Source of the DNA: Candidatus Nanopelagicales bacterium
GTDB taxonomy: Bacteria; Actinomycetota; Actinomycetes; S36-B12
Length of the DNA stretch: 42,245 nt
NCBI GenBank assembly: GCA_018402235.1
Contig: JAGYJJ010000004.1
Location: forward strand, 265,256-307,500
Direction of reading: 5' to 3'
Under the pieces are notes generated by a model. That model was not told where the DNA came from. It ran no database searches and was given only the letters and a program-made list of their open reading frames with translations. The translations under genes were made by a program, and so were the position numbers. This document shows, one piece after another, positions 10,060 through 18,136 of this stretch. The number at the start of each line of letters is the position of its first letter. Position 1 is the stretch's first letter.

Positions 10060-10131
10060 TGGGCGATACTGGGTTCGAACCAGTGACCTCTCGCGTGTGA
10101 AGCGAGCGCTCTACCACTGAGCCAATCGCCC
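10060..10131 (-). tRNA. tRNA-Val(CAC)
   Basis: A 72-base cloverleaf. The acceptor arm GGGCGAT pairs with ATCGCCC and the discriminator is A. The anticodon stem CTCGC/GCGAG encloses the loop TTCACAC, anticodon CAC, which reads GTG. The T arm has GGTTCGAA. No CCA is encoded. It ends 49 bases before the thrS start, on the same strand. Confidence 0.95.
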
Positions 10132-10198
10132 GAAGCCCCGCGATGCTATCGCAGCAGGGCAAATCCCCACCTTCTAGACCGCTTGTTCGGTTTTCGTC

Positions 10199-10227
10199 TT
10201 GACACAAGCGTGTGGAGCGGGGATACC
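10199..10227 (+). promoter_or_regulatory. Sigma70-type promoter for the secreted Ig-like gene
   Basis: TTGACA at 10199-10204, a 17-base spacer, then GATACC at 10222-10227. The -35 is a perfect consensus and the -10 keeps the ATA core. It points to the gene starting at 10287, whose ribosome site GAGGAG is at 10275-10280, six bases from the ATG. By eye only. Confidence 0.6.
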
Positions 10228-10286
10228 CCCTCGAATCGGGTTACCCTGGCCGCGCCCGCCACCCGGGCTTCACCGAGGAGAGATAG

Positions 10287-11895
10287 ATGAAATTTCTGGA
10301 AACCTGGCGCGGCCCTCGCGCCGCCCTCGCCGCGGCCAGCGGCCTCGCGATTGCAGCAGCGTCGCTGACCATCGCTGCACCAGCCGCCCACGCGGCCGTT
10401 TCAGGCTTCGTCAACGGTCCCGTTGACGTGCCGAACATCACCGTCAGCTGGTCTGGTCGAGCGACTGTCGGGCGTAGCACCGTCACGATGGTTCCCACCA
10501 TCAACGGACATCGGCACAGTCACCGGTGACTGACCGCCACGACGCTGAGGTCGGCAGCGCAGAGCCTGCCACTCTTCTTCACTGGACCACACCTAACGAC
10601 CGCCGACCACTTCATGGTCGCTGAGTGCGTATCGGATCTGGCCAATCCAGTGTCGTCAATAATCTGACGTTGACAGTCGGTGCGATCGGTACCACAACGA
10701 CGATCAGCGCACCGAACACCGCCAAAGTCGGCTACGACCACACAAATCACCGTGACCGTGACGTCGCAAGAGCCTGAGCAGTCAGTACAACCCACCGGAC
10801 ACGGTCATCGTCAAGGACGCCAATGGCGCAACGCTTCAGACCATGGGGCTCACGCCGGGACCAGGCACCGGTCAGTCGTACGCCTACTACTCATGGACGC
10901 CCACCGCTCCGGGTCAGTACATCGTGCAGGCGACCTACCAGCCATCCGGTGGGAATGCTGCAGGATCAACGTCCGCTCAAGACATCATCCAAGCAACTCC
11001 GAGCGGTGGAACCATCAGCCTGAAGGCGCCGGGCACCATGACGCAGGGCGTGCCGGTCACACTCACAGCTTCGGTAGCGCCGAGCAATGTTCAGGGCACG
11101 GTCGGCTTCACGCTAAACGGCAACCCGATCAGCGCAGCGATCCCGATCACGAATGGAACTGCAACGTTCCAGTGGACACCGAACGTTGTCGGTCAGGTCA
11201 CCCTTGGGGCCAGTTACACGACTAACCAGGGAGGTTCCGGTTCGACCACCGACGTAGTGAACATCGTTGCCGGACCGTCGCAGACCGACTCCATCACGCT
11301 CGTACAGCCAGGCTGGGGCCCGTGGGCACCGAACGGCAGTTACACCCTCGGTAACGGGTCCAACTTCACCTTCCAGGCCACGAGCCTGTCCGGCGCACCG
11401 GTCACACTGAGTGAGACCGGACCGTGCCAGGTAGGCGGACTGACCATCAACGTGCCGACGGGTTCGGGCGTGTGCAATCTGCAGGCCAGTTCCCCAGGCG
11501 GTAACGGCTACGCACCGGTCACCTTTGGCTACACCGTGAACCTCATTCCCGGTGTACAGGTGGCAAACATCGCTGCTCCCCCGTCGGGTCGCTTCAAGGT
11601 GGGTCGCGTGCTTGTCCTGGAGTCACCCGGACAAGCGGACACCAACGCAGGACAGAACATCGGCTGGAAGGTCCTCAAGAAGGGCGGCGGCCGCAAGCAC
11701 TGCAAGTTGCTCTACCCGGACAACGGTTCGGTCACCTTGCGGATCGCCAGCAAGGGAAGCTGCACCGTCGTCGGCAAGGCGCCAGGTGTGGCTGGTCAGT
11801 GGCAGCCGTTCAAGACGGCGCGCAACTACACACGGCCGCTAGTCCATTCAGTAGTTCACGAAGGCCCCCGCTTCGGCGGGGGCCTTCGTCGTTGA
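10287..11895 (+). pseudogene. Secreted Ig-like repeat surface protein, reading frame broken several times
   Basis: The start (ATG 10287) gives a classic signal peptide ending in PAAHAA near residue 37. Coding signal then jumps between frames: frame of 10287 to about 10650 with a TGA at 10527-10529, a second frame (LTLTVGAIGTTTTISAPNTAKVGY) to about 10735, back to the first frame (ITVTVTSQEP), and a third frame from about 10783 to 11895. The last part holds Thr/Gly/Asn-rich Ig-like beta-sandwich sequence (VPVTLTASVAPSNVQGTVGFTLNGN) and a Lys-rich end with two cysteines. It reads through the terminator hairpin at 11859-11888; a TAG at 11840-11842 in another frame is a likelier true stop. It may be an intact envelope protein with sequencing errors rather than a real pseudogene. 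Confidence 0.7.
11859..11888. terminator. Hairpin terminator with a UUCG loop between convergent genes
   Basis: A perfect 13-base stem (arms 11859-11871 and 11876-11888) with a TTCG loop. It lies between the plus-strand secreted protein and the end of the minus-strand pabC (11924), so it could stop transcription both ways. No long T run follows on either strand. Confidence 0.75.
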
Positions 11896-11923
11896 TGATT
11901 CGTCGTTGATGAACTGCGCGTGG

Positions 11924-12760
11924 CTACGGATCGATGTCTTGGGAGATCGTGCGGATGTACTGGGCAGCCACGAAACGCGTTTCGGGTCCGGATTCACCCC
12001 AGGTGTGGTCCCCGAGCTTGGTCACCGGGTGCACATCACGCGTGCTCGAGGTGAGGAACACCTCATCGGCGGATTGCAGATCTTCGAGCGAAAGCTCACG
12101 CTCAACTGCCAGACCCCACTCCAACAGCAGTTCGCGCGTGATACCCGCCAGGCATCCACTCGAAAGCGGCGGCGTGAAAACGTCACCGCCCTTCACGATG
12201 AAGACGTTGGTACCCGTGCCTTCGCTGAGCTGACCGACGCTGTTTGCGAACAAGCCCTCAGAGAACCCCTGCTCGTGCGCCCACTGCAAAGCGACCACGT
12301 TTTCTGCGTACGACGTGGTCTTCGCTCCTGTCACAGCGGATCGCTCATTGCGCACCCACGGAACCACCACTGCACTGGTCGTTGCCGGCCACGGCTGCAT
12401 TGGCATCACGGCAACGATCGTTGTCTGCGATCCTTCACGTCGGTCACTTGCCAAGGGGCCTGATCCTCCGGTGCAAGTAATGCGCAGCCGGCCCCTGTCG
12501 GCAGCCTCTGGCTCACTACGGATGACCTCGACCACTGCATCGCGGATGACCTCAAGGTCCGGTGAAGGTAATCCCAAAACCTCACACGAACGGCTAAGCC
12601 GGTTCAGGTGGCGAGTGAGCGCTAGCGGTTCTCCTCCGAGCACCTTGAGTGTCTCGAACACCCCGTCCCCAACCGTTATGCCGTGGTCGAAAACGGAAAT
12701 CTGCGCAGCGCCACTGTCGAGGAGATCGGCGGAGTCGCCGATCTGGATCCATACACTCAT
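11924..12760 (-). CDS. pabC: Aminodeoxychorismate lyase (class IV aminotransferase fold), PabC
   Basis: A PLP enzyme that removes pyruvate from 4-amino-4-deoxychorismate to give p-aminobenzoate for folate. The fold-type IV pattern is present: the probable PLP lysine in AKTTSYAENV, then ALQWAHEQGFSEGLFANSVGQLSEGTGTNVFIV. I use the ATG at 12760 (MSVWIQIGD), 278 residues, because it overlaps the pabB stop as ATGA. The frame is open to 12844, but that part lies inside pabB. D-amino-acid or branched-chain aminotransferases share the fold; the pabB neighbour decides for PabC. Confidence 0.88.
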   Translation of the reverse strand: MSVWIQIGDSADLLDSGAAQISVFDHGITVGDGVFETLKVLGGEPLALTRHLNRLSRSCEVLGLPSPDLEVIRDAVVEVIRSEPEAADRGRLRITCTGGSGPLASDRREGSQTTIVAVMPMQPWPATTSAVVVPWVRNERSAVTGAKTTSYAENVVALQWAHEQGFSEGLFANSVGQLSEGTGTNVFIVKGGDVFTPPLSSGCLAGITRELLLEWGLAVERELSLEDLQSADEVFLTSSTRDVHPVTKLGDHTWGESGPETRFVAAQYIRTISQDIDP

Positions 12761-13792
12761 CGGGCAAATGACGTGACGGTCGCGGCCACCGGTTGCGATG
12801 CCACTTGGCACAGCCGCCTGGCCTTCAATTCCGTCTCCTGCCACTCCCCGTACGGGTCCGAGCCCCAGGTGATGCCGGCGCCGGTGCCGAAATGAAGCTG
12901 GTTTCCGCGGATCCAGAAGGTGCGGATAGCCACCGCAAGTTCGGCGGCGTTTCGATCGGCGTCAATCCACCCCACACCGCCGCAATAAACATCGCGTGGC
13001 CCGGCCTCGCACTCCTCGATGATGCGCAGCGCTGATGACTTGGGTGCCCCGGTGACTGATCCTGGAGGTGAGGTGGCCTCGACGATCGAGTCCCAGCCGG
13101 GCGCCGGAGGCGAGCCGACACTGCACATCCGACACAAGATGGACCAACCCCGGGTGCTCTTCGATGCGCAGTAGTTCGGGAACTCGAACACTGCCGGTGC
13201 GTGCCACTTTTGACAGATCATTGCGGACCAAGTCGACGATCATCACGTTCTCGGCGAAGTCCTTTTCCAGCAGCAGGTTAGGGCTTGGCGCGGTTCCCTT
13301 GATCGGCCCGCTGCTCAACAAGTCTCCTTCACGGCGCAAGAACAACTCCGGGCTGGCGCAGGCGATATGCAGATCAACTTCGGGAATCGACACCATCGAC
13401 TGGTACGGCGCCGGGTTCCCACTCATCAAGGAGTGGTGCAGGGCCAGGATGTCGTCGTCGGCCTCTAACTCGGCCGACAGAACACGGCACAGATTGGCTT
13501 GGTAGACCTCACCCGCGGCGATGTGTTCTTGAATTCGCCGAACACCGGCTATGTAGTCCTGTTCGTCCAAGCTCGTCTGCCAAGACGCAGGCGCCACGCC
13601 AGCCCATGGGCCGATCTGGGCAAACGGGGGCGTGACTGACCATTGAGCAAAACGCACCAGAACCGGATCTTGGTCGTAGGGCAAGACAACCGCCCATCTC
13701 CCACCGAACTCGAGCCGGGTCAGATCAGCCGTGATTTCCACGGGATCCCATGCCCATAGACCACCGAGGTGGGCGACTGCGGACGTGCGCAT
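12757..13792 (-). CDS. pabB: Aminodeoxychorismate synthase component I, PabB (frameshifted in this sequence)
   Basis: A chorismate-binding enzyme that aminates chorismate on the way to p-aminobenzoate. The N-terminal piece runs from the ATG at 13792 and includes IAAGEVYQANLCRVL, GPIKGTAPS and FAENVMIVDLVRNDL. The C-terminal piece, in another frame, carries the conserved SPPGSVTGAPK and YCGGVGWID motifs. The frames meet at 13099-13101 (CCC on the minus strand): removing one C gives CRLASGAGWDSIVEA and a continuous protein of about 345 residues. So there is one extra base. The partner glutaminase PabA is not in the window. The stop overlaps pabC. Confidence 0.88.
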
Positions 13793-13888
13793 GGACCCAT
13801 CCTGCCCGGGATCTCGACTTCCCGCCTAGGGCTGCGGCGCCAACGCTACGCGTGTCGGCTAACCTTTACCCCTCCCGAGAGGGAATAC

Positions 13889-13961
13889 GCGGACGTAGCG
13901 CAGCTGGTAGCGCATCACCTTGCCAAGGTGAGGGTCGCGGGTTCGAATCCCGTCGTCCGCT
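13889..13961 (+). tRNA. tRNA-Gly(GCC)
   Basis: A 73-base cloverleaf with acceptor GCGGACG/CGTCCGC and discriminator T. The loop TTGCCAA between CACC and GGTG gives anticodon GCC. No CCA encoded. First of a three-tRNA cluster. Confidence 0.95.
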
Positions 13962-13982
13962 CGGAGGGGTAAGACCCGCCGT

Positions 13983-14053
13983 GGTGGAGTGGCCGAGAGG
14001 CGAGGCAGCGGCCTGCAAAGCCGTTTACACGGGTTCGAATCCCGTCTCCACCT
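13983..14053 (+). tRNA. tRNA-Cys(GCA)
   Basis: A 71-base cloverleaf with acceptor GGTGGAG/CTCCACC and discriminator T. The loop CTGCAAA between GCGGC and GCCGT gives anticodon GCA. No CCA encoded. Confidence 0.94.
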
Positions 14054-14079
14054 CGAAAGCGATTGATGTACCACCGAAA

Positions 14080-14155
14080 GGGCGATTGGCGCAGGGGCTA
14101 GCGCGCTTCCTTGACACGGAAGAGGTCACAGGTTCGATTCCTGTATCGCCCACCA
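14080..14155 (+). tRNA. tRNA-Val(GAC) with encoded CCA
   Basis: A 73-base body with acceptor GGGCGAT/ATCGCCC and discriminator A at 14152, followed by an encoded CCA at 14153-14155. The loop TTGACAC between CTTCC and GGAAG gives anticodon GAC. It is the only tRNA of the five in the window with genomic CCA. Confidence 0.95.
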
Positions 14156-14168
14156 GAGTCCCCTTGAG

Positions 14169-14174
14169 TACCGT
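14169..14174 (+). promoter_or_regulatory. Possible -10 element for a leaderless mRNA
   Basis: TACCGT fits the actinobacterial TANNNT -10 pattern. The A of the ATG at 14181 is 7 bases after its last T, exactly where transcription would begin. No Shine-Dalgarno sequence lies between the tRNA end and this ATG. A leaderless transcript is therefore an inference; read-through from the tRNA cluster is the alternative. Confidence 0.4.
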
Positions 14175-14180
14175 AATTGC

Positions 14181-14408
14181 ATGTCGGTCTCATCACGGAG
14201 TTTTCGATCCCAGAACTCCTACCTGAGCATCTATTCGCGGGACTCGGTGTTGTCGATCGGCTCGCGAGGCTCTGCGCTCTCGATTGGCTCGATCGGCTCA
14301 TTCGGCAGCGCGTTCAGCATTGGCTCGTTCTTGAGCATTGCAAGTGTGATGTCCGGGCTGTCGGTGGGCGCTCTCATGGCCTGGCGATTGCGCAGACCTC
14401 GACATTGA
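14181..14408 (+). CDS. Small serine-triplet (S-x-x) repeat protein of unknown function
   Basis: A 75-residue protein with serine at every third residue from 4 to 61, twenty times without a break. The two residues between are mostly Ile/Val/Leu/Phe and Gly/Leu (S-I-G-S-x-G-S). It ends in a short basic tail (WRLRRPRH). The serine codons mix TCN and AGY types, which no simple DNA repeat would give, so the pattern is kept at protein level. No signal peptide or known domain is seen. A period of three suggests an extended or solenoid-like fold, or a membrane or surface assembly; that is speculation. It follows the tRNA-Gly/Cys/Val cluster on the same strand. Confidence 0.72.
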   Translation: MSVSSRSFRSQNSYLSIYSRDSVLSIGSRGSALSIGSIGSFGSAFSIGSFLSIASVMSGLSVGALMAWRLRRPRH

Positions 14409-14418
14409 GCGAGCCCCG

Positions 14419-15408
14419 CTAGAGCTTCACCAGCATCTTGCCCTCATTGGCTCCACTGAAGAGCTTCTGTAGCGCCTCGGGGGCGCCATCCAGGCCATCC
14501 ATCACATCCACCTTGTACTTCAACTGACCGCTCATCACCCAGGTGGCGAGTTGAGCGATCGCTTCGCCTGCTCGGGGAAGGAAATCCAAGATGATGAAAC
14601 CCTCCATCCGTCCGCGCTGGGAGATGAGAACGGAAAGATTGCGCGGGCCGGGTGGTGGCACAGCATCGTTGTACTGGCTGATCGCACCGCACATGACTAC
14701 TCGACCGCGAAGTGCGAGGTTGGCAAGAGCCGCTTCCAGGATCTCTCCCCCAACGTTGTCGAAGAAGACATCGATGCCGTCCGGGCACGCATCCTTGAGT
14801 GCCTTCGCAACGTTCTGGGTTCGGTAGTTGATCGCGGCATCGAAGCCGAGCTCTTCGGTGAGCCAGCGGCACTTATCGTCGCTGCCTGCGATGCCGACCA
14901 CCCGGCATCCGTTGAGTTTGGCGATCTGACCCGCAACCGAACCAGTCGCGCCCGCAGCGCCTGAGACGACCACGGTCTCCCCCTGCTTGGGTTGGCCGAT
15001 TTCCATCAGCCCGAAGTAGGCGGTGAGTCCGGTGATCCCGAAGACGCTTAACGCGGCGGTGGGATCGACACCCTCGGGCACCACCTGGTCTTTCGGCCCC
15101 ATGACGGCGTACTGCTGCCAGCCGGGTGTACCGAACAGGACCGTCCCGACCGGAACATCGTCGTTGTTGGATTCCACGACGGTCCCCAAGCCGGCGCTGC
15201 GAATCGGTGCACCGATTTCGATGGCCGGAAGGTAGGTATCCATCGCCATCCACATTCGAATGGTCGGATCGATCGACAACCAATCAACCTTGACGAGGAC
15301 CTGGCCGGGGCCGGGCACAGGCATGGGGGCGTCAACACTCGCGAAACAATTAGCGGAGACATCGCCCTCGGGGCGTTTGGCCAAGGTGATCTGTCGGTTG
15401 GTCATCAC
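14419..15408 (-). CDS. NADPH-dependent zinc-less medium-chain oxidoreductase (prostaglandin/alkenal reductase type)
   Basis: A 329-residue member of the MDR superfamily, of the leukotriene B4 dehydrogenase / alkenal one reductase branch. These reduce the C=C bond of unsaturated ketones and aldehydes. The early PGPGQVLVKVDWLSIDPTIRMWM block, the nucleotide-binding GAAGATGSVAGQIAK and the FFDNVGGEILEAAL motif are typical. The zinc ligands of alcohol dehydrogenases are absent, as in this family. It stands alone and converges on the serine-triplet gene. The true substrate is unknown. Confidence 0.9.
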   Translation of the reverse strand: MMTNRQITLAKRPEGDVSANCFASVDAPMPVPGPGQVLVKVDWLSIDPTIRMWMAMDTYLPAIEIGAPIRSAGLGTVVESNNDDVPVGTVLFGTPGWQQYAVMGPKDQVVPEGVDPTAALSVFGITGLTAYFGLMEIGQPKQGETVVVSGAAGATGSVAGQIAKLNGCRVVGIAGSDDKCRWLTEELGFDAAINYRTQNVAKALKDACPDGIDVFFDNVGGEILEAALANLALRGRVVMCGAISQYNDAVPPPGPRNLSVLISQRGRMEGFIILDFLPRAGEAIAQLATWVMSGQLKYKVDVMDGLDGAPEALQKLFSGANEGKMLVKL

Positions 15409-15431
15409 CCCACGTTAGGGCCTGGAGCCGG

Positions 15432-15698
15432 TTAGGTGTTGCTCTTGCGGAACAACGCCGCGACGATCGCGACCAAAACCGCGGCGATCACGATCTGCGT
15501 GGCGAAGGTGAGCCAAAAGCCCCATCCGGCGGCACTTCCGATGAGTGCACCGCTGGCGCCGCCCACGATGCCGAGCAGGATCGTCATCAAGCAGCCAATC
15601 GGTTGCATGCTGGGGACGAGAATGCGCGCGATCAGGCCGATGACTATGCCGGCGCCCAGGCCGGACCAGATGCTCTCGATTTCCACACCGTTATCCAA
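15432..15698 (-). CDS. GlsB/YeaQ/YmgE-family membrane protein
   Basis: An 88-residue, very hydrophobic protein with about three membrane helices (roughly 12-28, 35-58, 63-84). Gly-rich small-residue patterns such as GAGIVIGLIARIL and GIVGGASGALIG are typical of the transglycosylase-associated (GlsB/YeaQ) family, which is linked to stress response. Biochemical function is not established. It lies between the oxidoreductase and zapE on the same strand. Confidence 0.85.
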   Translation of the reverse strand: MDNGVEIESIWSGLGAGIVIGLIARILVPSMQPIGCLMTILLGIVGGASGALIGSAAGWGFWLTFATQIVIAAVLVAIVAALFRKSNT

Positions 15699-15713
15699 CC
15701 ACTTCGGGAGCGG

Positions 15714-16765
15714 TCATTGGGGCTGATCGCTTTGACCTTCGCGTGTCAGGGCTACCAGGCGCGACATAGCTCGGAAATACTTCTTGCGGTAACCGCCCTT
15801 CAAGAGTTGCTCGGTGAACAGCGAATCGAGCGGGACACCACTTGCCACAACAGGAACGTCCCTGTCATAGAGGCGGTCAACCAGCACCACCAGCCGAAGC
15901 GCCTGTGCCTGATCGCTGAGCGTGCGCACCTCCTCGAGCCCCACGAGGGGTATGCCTTCGACCAGCGCGCCGTACTGCGAAGGATGAACCTGAGGCAGGA
16001 AGGCAACCAGTTCGCGAAAATGATCGAGTGTGGCGCCGGGAGTGCGGTCAATTGCGGCGCGAACCTGTTCGTTTGTCCAGGGGGCCGGAGCATCAGGTGC
16101 GCCTCGGTGCCGGTAGTCCTCGCCGTCGATACGCAATACATCGAAATGAGCCGATAGCCCCTGGATCTCGCGCAAGAAGTCATCCGCGGCGAATCGACCT
16201 TCACCGAGTTTCTCCGGAAGTGTGTTTGACGTGGCTGCAAGAAAGACACCCGCTTCGACTAGTTCACCAAGGAGCGTGGACATCAAAACGGTGTCGCCCG
16301 GATCATCGAGTTCGAACTCATCGATGCACACCAGCCGATTAACCTTGAGCGCTTCGACGGCCTGCCGGAATCCCAAGAGTCCGACGAGGTTGGTGTATTC
16401 GACGAAGGTGCCATAGGTCTTCAGGCCATCCACGTTCCGCCACAGCGATGCGAGCAGGTGGGTCTTACCCACGCCAAATCCACCATCCAGATACACGCCC
16501 CCACGCCCTTCCGGTGGTGCCGCGCGTCGGAAGATCCCCCGCTTGGCCGAACGCGGCGCGTTAATGCGCGTAACGAACGCTTCCAGCGCCTGGACTGCCG
16601 CCCCTGCGTGGGATCGCCGGGGATATAGGTGTCGAAGCCCACGTTTCGAAAGTGCGGCGGGGGCACAAGGTCGGCAAGAATCTGATCCACGGCCACTGCG
16701 GGGTGGCGATCAACCAGTTGCGGCGCGGGCACGCTGCGGAGCCTACGCAGCGCCGTCGCGCGCAC
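15714..16765 (-). CDS. zapE: ZapE/AFG1-like ATPase (frameshifted in this sequence)
   Basis: An AAA-like P-loop ATPase of the ZapE/AFG1 family, described at the division ring in E. coli and in mitochondrial protein quality control. The long frame has Walker A GGFGVGKTH, Walker B LVCIDEFELDD, and the sensor LAATSNTLPEKLGEGRF. The N-terminus (PPPHFRNVGFDTYIPGDPTQG) is in another frame. They join at 16601-16604: adding one G to the GGGG run (minus strand) gives PTQGAAVQALEAFVTRINAP. I place the start at the GTG at 16765 (VRATALRRLRSVPAP), just after the upstream stop; another start is possible. About 350 residues, normal for the family. Confidence 0.88.
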
Positions 16766-16790
16766 TACTTGAGCAACATCACTAACTGAC

Positions 16791-17459
16791 TCAACACGAC
16801 CAGCGCCCCCCGGCCCAATGCGCAGCACCGGAGCCAGGGCCCTCCCAGTTGAAGATCGTGTAGAAGGCAGCATCCTGCCAATAACGCGGCCACTTCGTAA
16901 CCGGCGTCTCGCGCAGCTCAGCCATGAGGGAGCGCGCCGCCTGCGCGCCAAGGACTCCCTTGTGCTCGTCGAGCATCATCCAGGTGGCACCGTCGGCGAG
17001 GTCGTCGTTCATTTGATAGGCGCCGAAGTATCGGTTCCCACCGCCACCTCGAACGTCGTATCGACCTTCACTTTCGCGTTTGACGATGCAGGCCCGAAGG
17101 GGTTCGGTTTTCGGTGTGAAGTACTCGCCTCGATAAAGACTTCGTTCGATCCCCCGCATGTCTTTGGTTTGCTCGGATTCGGTTGTGAACTCGAGCATCT
17201 CGGCTTGCATCAAGGACCGCTGGAACGCAACTGCCGCACCCGTCGTGGCCGGAGTCATCGAGTCCCTGGCGCCTAACCGCTTGCTCGTGATGGCAGCGAA
17301 ATGGCTGGGAGCTTGGGCTGTCGGAATTTCCCCTACGCCACTGGGACCACGACCCACAGCGCTAGCTCCAACGGCCAAGGCCGGGAGGGCCACCGCGAAA
17401 ACGGCGAGTGAGGCGATCAGGGTCGTGCGTCGTTTCCAGCCGAAGAGTCGAGCAGTCAT
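16791..17459 (-). CDS. Secreted transglycosylase-like (Rpf-type) protein
   Basis: A 222-residue exported protein. The start is the ATG at 17459 (MTARLFGWKRRTTL), with AAGG 7 bases upstream. A positively charged N-terminus and hydrophobic stretch (about 10-33) form a signal peptide or anchor. The C-terminal domain has CIVKRESEGRYDV with a candidate catalytic Glu, GNRYFGAYQM, and a final HWAGGRWSC; the two cysteines fit the Rpf disulphide. Rpf domains cleave peptidoglycan and help growth resumption. The central part is a Thr/Glu-rich linker. The frame is open upstream to 17564, but only the ATG at 17459 begins a signal peptide. Confidence 0.8.
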   Translation of the reverse strand: MTARLFGWKRRTTLIASLAVFAVALPALAVGASAVGRGPSGVGEIPTAQAPSHFAAITSKRLGARDSMTPATTGAAVAFQRSLMQAEMLEFTTESEQTKDMRGIERSLYRGEYFTPKTEPLRACIVKRESEGRYDVRGGGGNRYFGAYQMNDDLADGATWMMLDEHKGVLGAQAARSLMAELRETPVTKWPRYWQDAAFYTIFNWEGPGSGAAHWAGGRWSC

Positions 17460-17821
17460 ACAACCTTCGCAGGTCAGCCCGAAGCCATCGCGGCGCCGGG
17501 GCCACAGCACAGGTCCGCGCTCCAGCGGGCATCGGTCCGTCCGCCGGAACTCCCCAGGGCGCACGTCCCCCGGCGACGGCTCTCACGTCGTCCGGGGTGG
17601 TGGACGCAGCCCTCCCGCCGGCATGGGTGACCAGCAGGGTGCTGTGAATTCGTCCATCAGTTGATCATGACCGGGCAGGGACAGCCCCAGGCGATTCTCG
17701 TCATTTCAGACATAACGGATGTGACATGAATCCTACTTTTATGGGATATTTCTGCGACATTCGGGCATTTGGTTCTTGAGCCGGCTCTTCAACGGTCTGC
17801 CCGACGTCCACAGGGCACCTG
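17460..17821. other. 362-base intergenic leader and divergent promoter region
   Basis: This gap separates the Rpf-like gene (minus) from the small membrane-protein gene (plus). On the minus strand, a GC-rich leader of about 240 bases precedes the Rpf-like start. It ends in a hairpin at 17465-17484 (stem CTTCG/CGAAG) that covers the AAGG ribosome site. Runs of GGGGGA and GGGG occur higher up. The bases near 17700-17770 are AT-richer and probably hold promoters for one or both genes, but no convincing -35/-10 pair stands out. No gene is seen in it. Confidence 0.5.
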
Positions 17822-18136
17822 ATGCCTGGAGCTACCTATACGCTCACGCGCGTGAGTATTCCCGCCGAGACTTTGTGGATCTTTGCCATCGCCCTTGCGG
17901 CCTTCGGAACAGCCTTCGTCGTTTTGGGACTGTCCAGCGAACGGGGCTACTGGTCCCAGCGCGACCCCTCGGGCAACGCCAAGAAGGACGCCACCAAGTT
18001 CTCGGCGGTCTACGCAAATGCCTTCAAATACGCAGCCGGTGAATACCGCGCTCCCTTGCGCATCGCCGCTATCGGCGTAATCCAGTGGTACCTCGCTGCT
18101 GTGTGCGCGATCGCAGCTATCGTGCTTGGACTGTGA
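17822..18136 (+). CDS. Small two-helix membrane protein, unknown
   Basis: A 104-residue protein with two predicted membrane helices (about 15-37 and 80-103) and a polar middle loop (SERGYWSQRDPSGNAKKDATKFSA cut short here). The start ATG has AGGG six bases upstream; a GTG at 17852 is an alternative. Its TGA overlaps the next ATG by one base (TGATG), so the two genes form a coupled pair. I do not recognise the family. The loop faces one side of the membrane and could bind a partner such as the next gene product, which is inference. Confidence 0.65.
   Translation: MPGATYTLTRVSIPAETLWIFAIALAAFGTAFVVLGLSSERGYWSQRDPSGNAKKDATKFSAVYANAFKYAAGEYRAPLRIAAIGVIQWYLAAVCAIAAIVLGL

Noticed and set aside
13867..13884. 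CCCTC/GAGGG hairpin before the tRNA cluster as a terminator
   Set aside because: The stem is only 5 bases, with no T run. Position upstream of tRNA-Gly does not need a terminator.
13750..14226. Plus-strand open frame of 158 codons
   Set aside because: It runs through three tRNA genes (Gly, Cys, Val) and so is not coding.
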